Notes: generated from the letters alone by a model not told the origin. A DNA stretch of 64,000 nt from Candidatus Falkowiibacteriota bacterium (GCA_016218485.1 JACRDY010000059.1:1-64000); one strand, 5' to 3'; shown: positions 24,760 through 33,999, numbered from the stretch's first letter. Program-made: numbers and translations.

Positions 24760-24801
24760 AACTAAGGACTAAGGACTAAGGACTAAGGACTAAGGACTAT
24801 T
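24760..24801. repeat. Tandem ACTAAGG repeat before pilT
   Basis: Five or more copies of the 7-base unit GACTAAG end just before the pilT ATG. The inverse unit CTTAGTC is repeated at 23125-23168, upstream of nusG. Confidence 0.8.
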
Positions 24802-25851
24802 ATGGATATCAACCAATTTTTCTCGACCGCCATTACCAAGGGCGCTTCAGACGTTCACCTGGTGGCCGGGCACAAACCGACTGTCAGAATTTTTGGCAAG
24901 CTGCAGGAAATAGACGCTAGCGCGAGCGCGCTGGATAACGCGGAATTAACCAAGGGTATTTTTGGTCTCTTAACCAAAGAGCAGGTGGGGCGGTTTGAGC
25001 GCGAGTGGGAGCTGGACTTCGCCTACCAGGTGGATCACACCCGCTTCCGCGTCAACCTGCACTACCAGCTGGAGCAGATCGGCCTGGCCGCGCGTCTGGT
25101 GCCCAAAGATATCCCCACGCCGGCCGAGATTAACCTGGAGCCGGTGCTCTACGAGCTGACGCACCTCAACCAGGGGTTCATCCTCGTCACCGGACCGACC
25201 GGCAGCGGTAAATCCACCACCATTGCCAGCATGCTCAATATTATCAATACCGAGCGGCGGTCGCACATCATTACCCTGGAAGATCCGATTGAGTTCATTT
25301 ACCCCAAGCAGCAGAGTATCGTGGAGCAGCGCGAAGTCGGCCGCGACACCAAAACTTTCCACGCCGGGCTGAAGTATGTCCTGCGCCAGGATCCTAACGT
25401 CATCCTGATTGGCGAAATGCGCGACCCGGAGACCATCGCCGCCGCCCTGACCGCGGCCGAGACCGGGCACTTGGTTTTTTCCACCCTGCACACCAATTCG
25501 GCGGCCGAGACCGTGGAGCGGATCATTGATTCGTTTGACTCCGAGCGGCAGCGCCAGATCCTGATCCAGCTTGGTTCGGCTTTGAAGGCGGTCGTGACGC
25601 AGCAGCTGGTGCCGACCGTGGAAGACAAGGTGACGGTGGCGCGGGAAATTATGATCAATACGCCCGCCATCGCCAACCTCATCAGGCAGAATAAGATCGC
25701 CCAGATTCCCTCGGTCATCCAGACCGGCCGTAATGATGGCATGATGACGATGAGCGCGGCGCTCAAAAATCTCTACAACAACGGACTGATTTCCGCCGAT
25801 GTCTACCAGCACCGGCTGGTGAGCAGTGAGAAGGTGGGAAGTTACTTTTAG
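24802..25851 (+). CDS. pilT: Type IV pilus retraction ATPase PilT
   Basis: A hexameric ATPase that disassembles type IV pili, or a close PilT/PilB-like relative. The 349-aa protein has an N-terminal PAS-like region (GASDVHLVAGHKPTVRI), Walker A GPTGSGKST (about residue 133), the Asp box TLEDPIEF, Walker B VILIGEMRDPET and the His box HLVFSTLHTNSA. No other pilus gene is in the window. The start lies directly after tandem repeats. Confidence 0.95.
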   Translation: MDINQFFSTAITKGASDVHLVAGHKPTVRIFGKLQEIDASASALDNAELTKGIFGLLTKEQVGRFEREWELDFAYQVDHTRFRVNLHYQLEQIGLAARLVPKDIPTPAEINLEPVLYELTHLNQGFILVTGPTGSGKSTTIASMLNIINTERRSHIITLEDPIEFIYPKQQSIVEQREVGRDTKTFHAGLKYVLRQDPNVILIGEMRDPETIAAALTAAETGHLVFSTLHTNSAAETVERIIDSFDSERQRQILIQLGSALKAVVTQQLVPTVEDKVTVAREIMINTPAIANLIRQNKIAQIPSVIQTGRNDGMMTMSAALKNLYNNGLISADVYQHRLVSSEKVGSYF

Positions 25852-25854
25852 TTG

Positions 25855-25980
25855 AAAGTTCAAAGTTCAAAATCCAAATGACAAATCAATGCCAAATGAC
25901 AAAGTTCAAAAGGTGCGACTATTAGGCATTTAAACTTTGAACTTGATTTGAACTTTTGATTTTGAACTTTGAACTTAATC
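25855..25980. repeat. Short-period inverted repeat (TTCAAAGTTCAAA type)
   Basis: Left-arm units of AAGTTCAAAGTTCAAAATCC type face right-arm units of GATTTTGAACTTTGAACTT type. It separates pilT from the next gene. Confidence 0.8.
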
Positions 25981-25981
25981 T

Positions 25982-26317
25982 ATGTCTCCAGAACGCTGGC
26001 AAACAATTAAAGGCCAAGTCAAGGATAACCCGGCGCTGAAGGTGCTGGAAGAGGACGCGGGCGAGTTTGATGACATGCCCGGCAGTTTTGAGTCATTGGT
26101 GTTCATGGGGCCGATGGGTAAAATTAAGCTGGAGTTCATCACCCGGCCGGTCGTCTTGGACAAGAAAACCAATACCTCGCGCCGGATTGGCGCCGAGGCG
26201 AGCGTGGAGTATATTTATTCTGAAGATGAATTTAGCCACAAATTGACCGTCTACCAGTGGAATGAGGCCACGGATGATTGGGATGAGCTGAAAAGCAGTA
26301 TGTTTGGGGGAGAATAA
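25982..26317 (+). CDS. Conserved-looking hypothetical protein
   Basis: Not recognised. The 111-aa product is acidic, without signal or membrane segment. Its alternating strands (VFMGPMGKIKLEFITRPVVLDKKT... ASVEYIYSEDEFSHKLTVYQWNE) suggest a small beta-sheet domain. It starts at the first ATG after an inverted repeat. The good coding phase and lack of overlap support a real gene. Confidence 0.68.
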   Translation: MSPERWQTIKGQVKDNPALKVLEEDAGEFDDMPGSFESLVFMGPMGKIKLEFITRPVVLDKKTNTSRRIGAEASVEYIYSEDEFSHKLTVYQWNEATDDWDELKSSMFGGE

Positions 26318-26426
26318 ATTAATTACGAATTACGAATTAAGAATTGTAGATTTTATTGCTGGTTGGGGGCGGGTAGACGCGGTACGTCGCTTTTTTTGTT
26401 ACCCAAAGTTTGCTAAAATAAGACCA

Positions 26427-28196
26427 ATGCAGAGACACTTCACCACTCGCAAGCCCGACTACTCGCTGCACTCTTGGCGTGTGCGGTTTTTGTGGTGGGT
26501 GATCGTGGTCTTGACCGCCATTGTGATCGTTCGGCTATTCTGGCTGCAGGTAGTGCGCCATAGTGACTATCAGAATTTGGCGGCGCTGCAGCATGATATT
26601 TACCAGGAAGTATTGCCGGACCGGGGCATTATCTATACGCAAAACACGCGGCTGGCTGAAGGCGCGGAAAATAAGTACTTTCCGGTGGCCAATAACCAGC
26701 GGTTTTATCTTATCTACGGCCAAACCTTTGCCGTCGAGGACGCGGGCAAGACCGCCGAGCAGCTGAATGCTGTTTTGGATTTGCCGCCGGACGTGCTGGC
26801 GCGCATTATTGAACAGCTGTCCAAACCCAATGATCCCTACGAGCCGTTGGTACATCGGGTGACGGAAGATAAGATCGCGGCCTTGTCCGCGCTGGCGCTG
26901 CCCGGCATCAAGTGGGAAGAGGAAACACTGCGCTATTATCCGGACAAAAATATCGGCAGCAATATTCTCGGTTTTGTCGGCTGGGTCAATGATACGCTCG
27001 TCGGTCAGTACGGCCTGGAAGGCTATTTCAATAAAGAGTTGAGCGGAGAAAAGGGGTTTTTGCGCTCCGAGCGCGATGCTACCGGCCGGCTGATCGGCGT
27101 CGGCGAGCAGAACTTTAAAGAGGCGCTCAACGGCACTGACCTGTATCTGACTATTGATAATTCCATTCAAGCTTTTGCCTGTCAGACGTTGGGCGACGCC
27201 GTCACCAAGTACGACGCCGATGGCGGCGCGGTCATCGTGACCAATCCGCGCACCGGCGCAGTTCTCGCTCTGTGCAATAACCCCGACTACGATCCTAATG
27301 ACTACAGCGCGGTGGAGAATATCCGCTCCTACACCATTCCGGCGATCTTTGACGCCTATGAGCCGGGCAGTGTTTTTAAGCCGCTGACACTGGCGGCGGC
27401 GCTGGAAGAGGGGAAAATCACCCCCGAGACCACTTACGAAGATACCGGCGAGGTCAAGATTGACGGTTACAGTATCAAGAATTCTGACCTTAAAGGCCAC
27501 GGCATGGTTAGCATGGTGGATGTGCTCAAACTGTCGCTCAACACCGGCGCCATCTTCGGCATGCGCCAAATCGGGCCGGCCAAGTTCGCCGACTACGTGC
27601 GCAATTTCGGTTTCGGCGAGCTGACCGGTATTCAGCTGGATAGCGAGGCGGCCGGGAACATTACCCCGCTCAAGAAGAATAAAGAAATCTACGCCGCCAC
27701 CGCCTCGTTCGGTCAGGGCATCACGGTGACGCCGCTGCAGATGGTCAATGCCTACGCGGCGATTGCCAACGGCGGTACGTTAATGAAACCGTACATCGTG
27801 GAACGAACTGTTGACGCGCTGGGCAGTGAATACCGCGCCGTGCCACAGGAGATCCGCCGGGTCGTCAGTGAGCGCACTGCCACTTTGATCTCTGGCATGA
27901 TGGTGCAGGTGGTGGAGGCCGGCTACGGTCAGCGCGCCAAAGTGCCCGGCTACTACATCGCCGGCAAGACCGGTACGGCGCAGGTGGCTGAACCCGGCAG
28001 TGGCGTCTACGGCAGCCGGACTATGCACACCTTTGTCGGCTTTGGGCCGGTCAGCGATCCGCAGTTCGTCATGCTGGTGCGCTTGGATCACCCCACCGCC
28101 GCGCGCTTTGCCGAGAGTACCGCCACGCCCGCCTGGGGGCAGATCGCCAAGTTTATTCTCAACTACTACCAGATTCGGCCGGATGAGGTTAAGTAA
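26427..28196 (+). CDS. Class B penicillin-binding protein (PBP2/FtsI-like)
   Basis: A peptidoglycan transpeptidase acting outside the membrane. One N-terminal membrane segment (FLWWVIVVLTAIVIVRLFW) is followed by a PBP dimerisation domain and a transpeptidase domain with SVFK (catalytic Ser), SLN and KTGTAQ motifs. I place the start at ATG 26427 (589 aa). The 41 residues available upstream come from an ATTACGAATTA-type repeat and unrelated sequence. A TAAAAT box 7 bases upstream suggests a nearly leaderless mRNA. Whether it serves elongation or division cannot be told; murF follows. Confidence 0.93.
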   Translation: MQRHFTTRKPDYSLHSWRVRFLWWVIVVLTAIVIVRLFWLQVVRHSDYQNLAALQHDIYQEVLPDRGIIYTQNTRLAEGAENKYFPVANNQRFYLIYGQTFAVEDAGKTAEQLNAVLDLPPDVLARIIEQLSKPNDPYEPLVHRVTEDKIAALSALALPGIKWEEETLRYYPDKNIGSNILGFVGWVNDTLVGQYGLEGYFNKELSGEKGFLRSERDATGRLIGVGEQNFKEALNGTDLYLTIDNSIQAFACQTLGDAVTKYDADGGAVIVTNPRTGAVLALCNNPDYDPNDYSAVENIRSYTIPAIFDAYEPGSVFKPLTLAAALEEGKITPETTYEDTGEVKIDGYSIKNSDLKGHGMVSMVDVLKLSLNTGAIFGMRQIGPAKFADYVRNFGFGELTGIQLDSEAAGNITPLKKNKEIYAATASFGQGITVTPLQMVNAYAAIANGGTLMKPYIVERTVDALGSEYRAVPQEIRRVVSERTATLISGMMVQVVEAGYGQRAKVPGYYIAGKTGTAQVAEPGSGVYGSRTMHTFVGFGPVSDPQFVMLVRLDHPTAARFAESTATPAWGQIAKFILNYYQIRPDEVK

Positions 28197-28199
28197 ATT

Positions 28200-28335
28200 G
28201 TTACATTGCTACATTGCCAAATTGCCAAATGGTCATTCTGTTATATTGCTATATGGTTATACTGTTAAATACCCCACCAAACAATATAACAGTATAGCAA
28301 TGTGACAATTTAGCAATTTGGCAATGGAGCAATGT
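28200..28335. repeat. Short-period inverted repeat (ATTGCCAAATTG type)
   Basis: Left-arm units such as ACATTGCCAAATTGCC and right-arm units such as GCAATTTGGCAATG can fold back on a centre with AAATACCCCACCAAA. A relative at 44205-44267 precedes uvrB. Confidence 0.8.
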
Positions 28336-28359
28336 ATTTTCCCATCTGTCCCGCCCATC

Positions 28360-28388
28360 TTGATTTTTCCTCATTCATCTGCTACACT
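28360..28388 (+). promoter_or_regulatory. Promoter of murF
   Basis: TTGATT (28360-28365) and TACACT (28383-28388) with 17-base spacing. The murF ATG is only 11 bases after the -10 box, so the leader would be about 5 nt. Confidence 0.65.
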
Positions 28389-28399
28389 GCCCAAACTCT

Positions 28400-29701
28400 A
28401 TGCGCGCTGTTATCGCCAAAATTCTCCGTTTCTTTGCTCGGAATGTATTGCAGAAATACCAGCCGGACGTTGTTGGCGTGACCGGCAGTATTGGTAAGAC
28501 GTCCGCCAAGGAAGCCATCTTCACCGTCCTGTCCAGCGAGTTCCGCGTGCGCAAGACCGAGAAGAATTACAATAACGAGCTGGGCCTGCCTCTGACTGTC
28601 CTCGGTCTGGAAACCGGCGGGCGCAACCCCTTCTCTTGGCTGATGGTCATGGTGCGCGCCGCCAAGCTGTGGCTGCTGCGCTCCGTGAATTATCCGGAGA
28701 TTTTGATCCTGGAAATGGGGGCGGATCGGCCCGGCGACATCAAGTACCTGACCGATTTCGTTCCCTGCACTGTCGGAGTGGTGACGGGCGTGGCGCCGGT
28801 GCACATTGAATTTTTCCAGCACCTTGAACATATCGCCAAGGAAAAGAACACCCTGGTCAAAAGTTTGGGCAGAGAGGGCACGGCCGTGCTCAATGCCGAT
28901 GATGAGCTGGTGCGGGCCATGGCCGAGGGGCTGAAAGCCAAAGTCATCACCTATGGCTTTTCCGAGCACGCCAGTCTGCGCGCCTACGAAGAGCGGGTGT
29001 CTGGTCAAGACCTGTCGCTCAAAGATGGCGTGGAGGCTATCCGGGGTTTGAGTTTCAAAGTGTCATACGGCGGCAGCACCGTGCCGGTATTCCTGCCGTC
29101 CGTGGTGGGGCGCCATTCGGTCAACGCCGCGCTGGCCGCCATTGCCGTGGGTGTGGCGTGTGGCATCAACCTGGTGCGTATTTCCGAAAATCTCAAACAG
29201 TATCGTCCGCCCAAGGGCAGAATGAACCTGATTGACGGCATCAAATACACGCTGATCATTGACGACACCTACAATTCTTCGCCGATTCCGGCGCTGGCCG
29301 CGCTGGATGTGCTCCACGAGATACAGCTGCCCACGGGTCGGCACAAGTTCGCGGTCCTTGGCGATATGCTGGAACTGGGCGGCTACACCGAGAAAGCGCA
29401 TCTGGAAGTGGGGCGCAAAGTGGCCGAGCTCCGCATTGATTACCTGGTGACGGTTGGCGAGAAGTCGCAGAGTACCGCCAACGCCGCGCGCGGCGCCGGT
29501 ATGTCGCCGGATCGCATCTACTCATTTGACAATTCCCGGGAAGCTGGTAAATTCCTGCAGGATCGGGTGGAGCAGGGCGATTTGATCTTAGTTAAAGGTT
29601 CGCAGGGTATGCGGATGGAGCGGATCGTCAAAGAGCTGATGGCCGAACCATTGCGCGCCGCTGAACTGCTGTGCCGGCAGGAAGGGAAGTGGTTGCAATA
29701 A
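28400..29701 (+). CDS. murF: UDP-MurNAc-tripeptide D-Ala-D-Ala ligase
   Basis: Adds D-Ala-D-Ala to the peptidoglycan precursor in the cytoplasm. The 433-aa Mur ligase has the ATP loop GVTGSIGKTSAKE (about residue 29), KTEKNYNNELGLPLTVL, the EMGADRPGDI motif and a C-terminal domain with FAVLGDMLELG. The N-terminal substrate-binding domain is very short, as in several MurF proteins from reduced genomes. It follows the PBP, fitting a wall role. Confidence 0.93.
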   Translation: MRAVIAKILRFFARNVLQKYQPDVVGVTGSIGKTSAKEAIFTVLSSEFRVRKTEKNYNNELGLPLTVLGLETGGRNPFSWLMVMVRAAKLWLLRSVNYPEILILEMGADRPGDIKYLTDFVPCTVGVVTGVAPVHIEFFQHLEHIAKEKNTLVKSLGREGTAVLNADDELVRAMAEGLKAKVITYGFSEHASLRAYEERVSGQDLSLKDGVEAIRGLSFKVSYGGSTVPVFLPSVVGRHSVNAALAAIAVGVACGINLVRISENLKQYRPPKGRMNLIDGIKYTLIIDDTYNSSPIPALAALDVLHEIQLPTGRHKFAVLGDMLELGGYTEKAHLEVGRKVAELRIDYLVTVGEKSQSTANAARGAGMSPDRIYSFDNSREAGKFLQDRVEQGDLILVKGSQGMRMERIVKELMAEPLRAAELLCRQEGKWLQ

Positions 29702-29747
29702 TTACGAATTACGAATTACGAATGAGTGATTTTTAATTCGTAATTAT

Positions 29748-29856
29748 TAACAGGAGTTACGCACTTCTAAAATTTTCAGCTAATTTTAGAGTAACAATAA
29801 AAATTATTAACAGCTAATTTTAGCCAATTTTTATTAAAAGTGCGTAACTCCTGTTA
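29748..29856. mobile_element. MITE-like element, 109 bp
   Basis: Perfect 19-bp arms at 29748-29766 and 29838-29856 (TAACAGGAGTTACGCACTT and its inverse). If the true ends are ACAGGAGTTACGCACTT, a 5-bp TATTA is duplicated at both sides. Inside, AGCTAATTTTAG occurs twice. There is no coding capacity. It is inserted in the centre of an ATTACGAATT-type inverted repeat (29700-29880). Confidence 0.75.
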
Positions 29857-29882
29857 TTAATTCGTAATTCGTAATTAAACTT

Positions 29883-29957
29883 GGCCCCATCGTCTAACGG
29901 TTAGGACATCAGGTTTTCAACCTGGTAACCCGGGTTCGACTCCCGGTGGGGTCACCA
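29883..29957 (+). tRNA. tRNA-Glu (anticodon TTC)
   Basis: The cloverleaf is complete. The acceptor stem pairs GGCCCCA with TGGGGTC, and the anticodon stem-loop is AGGTTTTCAACCT with TTC. The T-arm loop is TTCGACT, the discriminator is A, and CCA is encoded. GatB in this window may use this tRNA family in the transamidation pathway. Confidence 0.97.
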
Positions 29958-30232
29958 ACCGATGAGCTGTTCGAGAGATGTTATAGGGTGACCTATAGCG
30001 GAGACCCGAACCTGTCCGCCGAAGTCCGCCGCGGCGGACGTAGGTGGATGGATTGAATATTTGGCTCGAAAGGGCAAACCAAGAAATCGCCGAAGGGCGG
30101 TTTTTTGATATAGCGTCGTACTAGAGGATGATTTCTGTCCGTTGACAGGACTTTTTTATTTTTATTCAACACTATGCTATACTGCCCGCATCACCGGAGG
30201 GGGGCGACATATAATAATTAACATAAGAGTAT
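29958..30232 (+). other. Gap between tRNA-Glu and glutamine synthetase
   Basis: No gene is seen. A CTATAGG-type hairpin (near 29981-29998) and a CCGCCGCGGCGG palindrome (30025-30037) are present. A terminator CGCC-GAAG-GGCG followed by six T at 30086-30107 probably ends the tRNA transcript. TATACT at 30177-30182 is a likely -10 box for the next gene, with no clear -35. Confidence 0.55.
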
Positions 30233-31297
30233 ATGCCAACGACGAAAGTCATGGCCGAGTATGTCTGGATGGATGGCCGGACGCCAACCGCCAAGCTGCG
30301 CTCAAAAACCAAAGTGATTGACGGGCCCATTGGGCAGCTGTCGGATATCCCGCTGTGGGGTTTTGACGGCTCCAGCACCGAGCAGGCCGAGGGTCATTTT
30401 TCCGACTGCCTGCTGCAGCCGGTTTATTTTTTGCCTGATCCGGTGCGCGGGTTACCACATATTTTGGTTATGAGTGAGGTGCTGAACCCTGACGGTACGC
30501 CGCATCCGAGTAACACTCGGACGGTTTTACGAAAGGTAACTGAACAGTACGCCGTCGCCGAGCCGCTGGCCGGCATTGAGCAGGAGTACACGTTGTACTA
30601 CCAAGATCGTCCGGTCGGCTGGCCGGAGCGTGGGTTTCCGCACCCGCAGGGCCGCTACTACTGCGGCGTCGGCGCTGACGAAGTTTACGGCCGTGTTTTG
30701 GTTGAAGATCACATGAAGGCCTGTTTAGCCGCTGGCATTGCTCTGTCTGGGGTGAATGCCGAAGTCATGCCCGGTCAGTGGGAATTTCAGGTCGGCGCGT
30801 TGCCGCCGCTAGAATTGGCTGACCAACTGTGGCTGTCGCGCTGGCTCATCTACCGTCTGGGCGAAAATCATCAGTTCCATGTTAAGCTGGATCCCAAACC
30901 CATGCCGGGCGACTGGAATGGCGCCGGCGGACACACCAATTTTTCCACCAAAGCCATGCGTGAAGCAGGAGGCCTGCAGGCCATTGAAGCGGCTTGTCAG
31001 AAATTAGGCCAATTCCATAAGCAACATATCGCTATTTATGGCGCGGACAATGACAAGCGTCTGACCGGCAAGCACGAGACGTGCGGTATCCGTGAGTTCC
31101 GCTTTGGCGTGTCGGATCGCGGCGCTTCCATCCGCATTCCGGCGGCGACCGCTAAGCAGCAACGCGGCTACCTGGAAGACCGCCGGCCGGCGGCAAATCT
31201 GGATCCGTACCAGATCCTGACGGCGCTTTTAGAGACGATCTGCGGCAGCGGTTTCGATCCCGCCAAGTATGGCTGGCAGCCGCAGGTGGTGATTTAA
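30233..31297 (+). CDS. glnII: Glutamine synthetase, type II (eukaryote-like)
   Basis: Makes glutamine from glutamate, ammonia and ATP. At 354 aa it is much shorter than GSI (about 470). It shows GSII hallmarks: AEYVWMDG, RSKTKVID, LWGFDGSSTEQAEG, GIEQEYTL, GVNAEVMPGQWEFQVG, NGAGGHTNFST and SIRIP. All active-site regions appear intact. The ATG is 46 bases from a GGAGG run, too far to act as its ribosome site. It has its own terminator. GSII is uncommon in bacteria, so transfer is possible. Confidence 0.94.
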   Translation: MPTTKVMAEYVWMDGRTPTAKLRSKTKVIDGPIGQLSDIPLWGFDGSSTEQAEGHFSDCLLQPVYFLPDPVRGLPHILVMSEVLNPDGTPHPSNTRTVLRKVTEQYAVAEPLAGIEQEYTLYYQDRPVGWPERGFPHPQGRYYCGVGADEVYGRVLVEDHMKACLAAGIALSGVNAEVMPGQWEFQVGALPPLELADQLWLSRWLIYRLGENHQFHVKLDPKPMPGDWNGAGGHTNFSTKAMREAGGLQAIEAACQKLGQFHKQHIAIYGADNDKRLTGKHETCGIREFRFGVSDRGASIRIPAATAKQQRGYLEDRRPAANLDPYQILTALLETICGSGFDPAKYGWQPQVVI

Positions 31298-31323
31298 CCT
31301 TCTCTTACTCTAAAACAAAAAAT

Positions 31324-31357
31324 CGCCCTTCAGCTTACGCTCAGGGCGTTTTTTTTG
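31324..31357 (+). terminator. Terminator of glnII
   Basis: CGCCCT (31324-31329) / AGGGCG (31343-31348) stem, followed by eight T. Confidence 0.88.
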
Positions 31358-31374
31358 TTTAATAAAAGAGGAGC

Positions 31375-31900
31375 ACGTAGCCCGTTCCTCTCCAATCCAT
31401 CAGAGAGGTCAGCCTGCCCCGCCCCGCATTGTGCGGGGTGCGGGGCGAGGCAAGGGTGGAGGTTGCCGGAGTTTTTTAATCTCCTCCGAAGCGGGGCAGC
31501 ACGTCTCCTCCCCTTGCGAGGTTCACCGAAGGTGACCGAAGTAAGGGGAGGGACAGGGTGGGGTTTTTATTGCTCTCACTCCCACCGTTATATCTAGTTC
31601 CACCGTTTGGGTGCTACCCCTCCGCGGGGGCTCGTTACTTTCTGCCTGCCCGCCACAACTTCGCAGATATTGGCGGGTAGCTTTGGCAGGCGGGTAACCA
31701 ACTCCCACCCCCACCCATCAGGGCTTGAGCCCCTCAGGGCCGAAGGCCGCCCCCGTAAGCTTCCCCCGCACAATGCGGGGCAGGGGGAGACCCGCCCACT
31801 TCCACCCGCTCCGCGCCCACCCGCCGGTAGCCACTCCAGTACCCTGTCTGCTCCCTCGCGTCGCTCGGGGCAGTTGCCACCCCGAACCCCACCGGACTTA
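31375..31900. repeat. GC-rich dispersed repeat block
   Basis: The largest copy set of the family: CCCCGCATTGTGCGGGG, GTAAGGGGAGGGACAGGG, CCCCCGTAAGCTTCCCCC and several hairpins. No credible gene lies between 31298 and 31998. The minus-strand typA terminator (ATCGCC/GGCGGT with T-run) is at 31945-31978. Confidence 0.7.
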
Positions 31901-31944
31901 TTTTGTTGGATGGTTGATGGTGGTTGATTGTAAGAAGGTAAATA

Positions 31945-31978
31945 AAAACCGCCCCTCGGCTTATGCTCAAGGCGATTT
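31945..31978 (-). terminator. Terminator of typA
   Basis: On the minus strand, ATCGCC pairs with GGCGGT across a 20-base loop, followed by TTTTATT. Confidence 0.75.
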
Positions 31979-31998
31979 TTTTATTTTCAAAATAAAAG

Positions 31999-33813
31999 TT
32001 ACTGCCGCTGGCCCATAGTCTTGCGCCGTTCGTCCGCGGCGTTGAGGATTTTTTTGCGGAGGCGGATGCTCTGGGGGGTGATTTCCACCAGCTCATCGTC
32101 GCCGATATACTCCAGAGCATCTTCCAGTTCCATGATTTTTGGCGCGTCAAAGTGCTCGTCAGAGCCTTCACCCTTGGAGCGCATATTGGTCAGCTGTTTG
32201 CCTTTACAGACATTGACCACCAGATCTTTTTCTCTGGCGTGCTGGCCGACAACTTGGCCTTGGTAGACGACCACGCCGGGTCCGAAGAACAGGCGGCCGC
32301 GCTGTTGGGCGTTAAGCAGGCTGTAGAGCGCGGTGGTGCCTGATTCGTGCGCCACCAGGCTGCCGCGATCGCGCTCCGGCCAGGCGCCGGAGTCAGGTCG
32401 GTAATCGGCAAAAATACTATTGATGATGCCCAGACCCTTGGTGTCAATCATGAATTCGCCCTTGTAGCCGAAGAGGCCGTAGGTGGGGATGAGGAAGTGG
32501 AGGAAGGTGATGTTGTTTTCGGTGTGCATATTTTGCAGTTGGGCGTGGCGCGCTGAGAGTTTGGCGATGACCGCGCCGCTGGAGACGTCCGGCACTTCAA
32601 TATGCACGTCTTCCCACGGCACCAGCGTCTGGCCGTCCACCTCTTTGGTAATGACCTGGGGGCGGGAGACCTGGACTTCATAGCCGTCGCGCCGCATGCG
32701 CTCTAAGAGAATGGCCAAATGTAGCTCGCCGCGGCCGGAGACAGTCCAGCCGCCTTCGCCGCGCGGCTCCACGCGCAGCGCCATGTCGGTTTCCAGCTCT
32801 TTATTCAGCCGCTCATTGATCTGGCGCGAGGTGACGTATTTTCCTTCCGTTCCGGCCAGGGGTGAATCATTGACCAGAATGTTAATTTTGACCGTCGGCT
32901 CTTCAATATGCAATGTCGGCAGAGCCATGGGGTTATCAATATCGGCCACGGTTTCGCCAATATCAATTTCGGGAATACCGGCAATGGCGGCAATGTCGCC
33001 GGCCAGGACTTCCGGCACTTCCACCCGGTCCAGCCCGACATAGGTCATCAAACTGCTCAAGCGGTAGGGAGTGATGACACCCTGGCGGTTGATCAGGTTG
33101 ACGCGCTCGCCGGCGGTCAGTTTGCCGTTGTGGACACGACCGGTGGCGATGCGGCCTTTGAAGTCATTAGCGGTGATGGAAGTGGCCAAGAATTGCAGGG
33201 GCGCGGCCGCCTCGCCGGTCGGCGGCGGCACTTCTTTGAGAATGGTGGCAAACAGCGGGGTGATGTCTTTCATATCAGCGATGGTGGGGGTCAGTCCGGC
33301 GAGGCCTTGTTTGGCCGAGGCATAAACAATAGGGAAGTCGGTCAGGTGGTCGCTGGCGCCCAGCTCAATAAACAGGTCAAAAGTTTTATTGAGCGCGTAG
33401 TCAGGCCGGGCGTCGGGTTTGTCAATTTTATTAATCACCACGATGACTCGGTGGCCCAGCTCCAGGGCTTTTTTCAGGACGAAGCGGGTCTGCGGCATGG
33501 GGCCTTCTTTGGCATCCACCAGCAGCAGGTAGCCGTCGGCCATCTTCAAGACACGCTCCACTTCGCCCCCAAAGTCGGCGTGACCCGGCGTGTCAATGAT
33601 ATTGATCTTGTGTCCCTGCCAGGTGATGGCGGCGTTTTTGGAAAAAATAGTAATACCGCGCTCGCGCTCCAGCTCGTTGGAGTCCATGATCAGTTCCGAA
33701 CCGGCGTCCTTGTGTAATTTGGTATCAGATTGGGTCAGCAAAGCATCCACCAGCGTGGTCTTGCCGTGGTCAACGTGAGCGATAATGGCGATATTACGGA
33801 TGTCAGTTTTCAT
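31999..33813 (-). CDS. typA: Ribosome-associated GTPase TypA/BipA
   Basis: An EF-G-like GTPase that helps 50S assembly under stress. The 604-aa protein has G1 AHVDHGKTT (residue 12 on), DTPGHADFGGEVERV, NKIDKPDARP and the BipA-specific C-terminal domain (SRKKDLVVNV-type region, here KDLVVNVCKGKQLTNMRSKG). An AAGGAG lies 2 bases before the ATG. The first 48 coding bases are duplicated 186 bases upstream (33952-33999). Confidence 0.96.
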   Translation of the reverse strand: MKTDIRNIAIIAHVDHGKTTLVDALLTQSDTKLHKDAGSELIMDSNELERERGITIFSKNAAITWQGHKINIIDTPGHADFGGEVERVLKMADGYLLLVDAKEGPMPQTRFVLKKALELGHRVIVVINKIDKPDARPDYALNKTFDLFIELGASDHLTDFPIVYASAKQGLAGLTPTIADMKDITPLFATILKEVPPPTGEAAAPLQFLATSITANDFKGRIATGRVHNGKLTAGERVNLINRQGVITPYRLSSLMTYVGLDRVEVPEVLAGDIAAIAGIPEIDIGETVADIDNPMALPTLHIEEPTVKINILVNDSPLAGTEGKYVTSRQINERLNKELETDMALRVEPRGEGGWTVSGRGELHLAILLERMRRDGYEVQVSRPQVITKEVDGQTLVPWEDVHIEVPDVSSGAVIAKLSARHAQLQNMHTENNITFLHFLIPTYGLFGYKGEFMIDTKGLGIINSIFADYRPDSGAWPERDRGSLVAHESGTTALYSLLNAQQRGRLFFGPGVVVYQGQVVGQHAREKDLVVNVCKGKQLTNMRSKGEGSDEHFDAPKIMELEDALEYIGDDELVEITPQSIRLRKKILNAADERRKTMGQRQ

Positions 33814-33873
33814 AGCTCCTTATATTACATTTCTGAGTCTCGCCCGGCACCTTCGGCGATACAACATATATTT

Positions 33874-33999
33874 TTACCTAAAACGGAAGGCGCCAGCCGC
33901 TTTACCAAACATACCTTGTTTAAAACTCCTTGGCGGAATGGAAGGTGCGGGGTGGTCAACGTGAGCGATAATGGCGATGTTACGGATGTCAGTTTTCAT
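33874..33999 (-). pseudogene. Duplicated typA 5' end, 41-codon frame
   Basis: The frame begins with the same 16 codons as typA (MKTDIRNIAIIAHVDH, one silent-type difference) and then diverges into PAPSIPPRSF...FRFR before TAA. It lies directly upstream of the real typA start on the same strand. It may be a leftover of a tandem duplication or now act as a leader frame. Confidence 0.7.

Noticed and set aside
24970..25863. 297-aa minus-strand frame
   Set aside because: It lies antisense to pilT, which has clear motifs; it is a shadow frame. The same applies to 26535-27569, 4876-5589 and 32908-33717.
29960..30060. Hammerhead-type ribozyme after tRNA-Glu
   Set aside because: GATGAG is present, but the CUGANGA and GAAA core pair is not.
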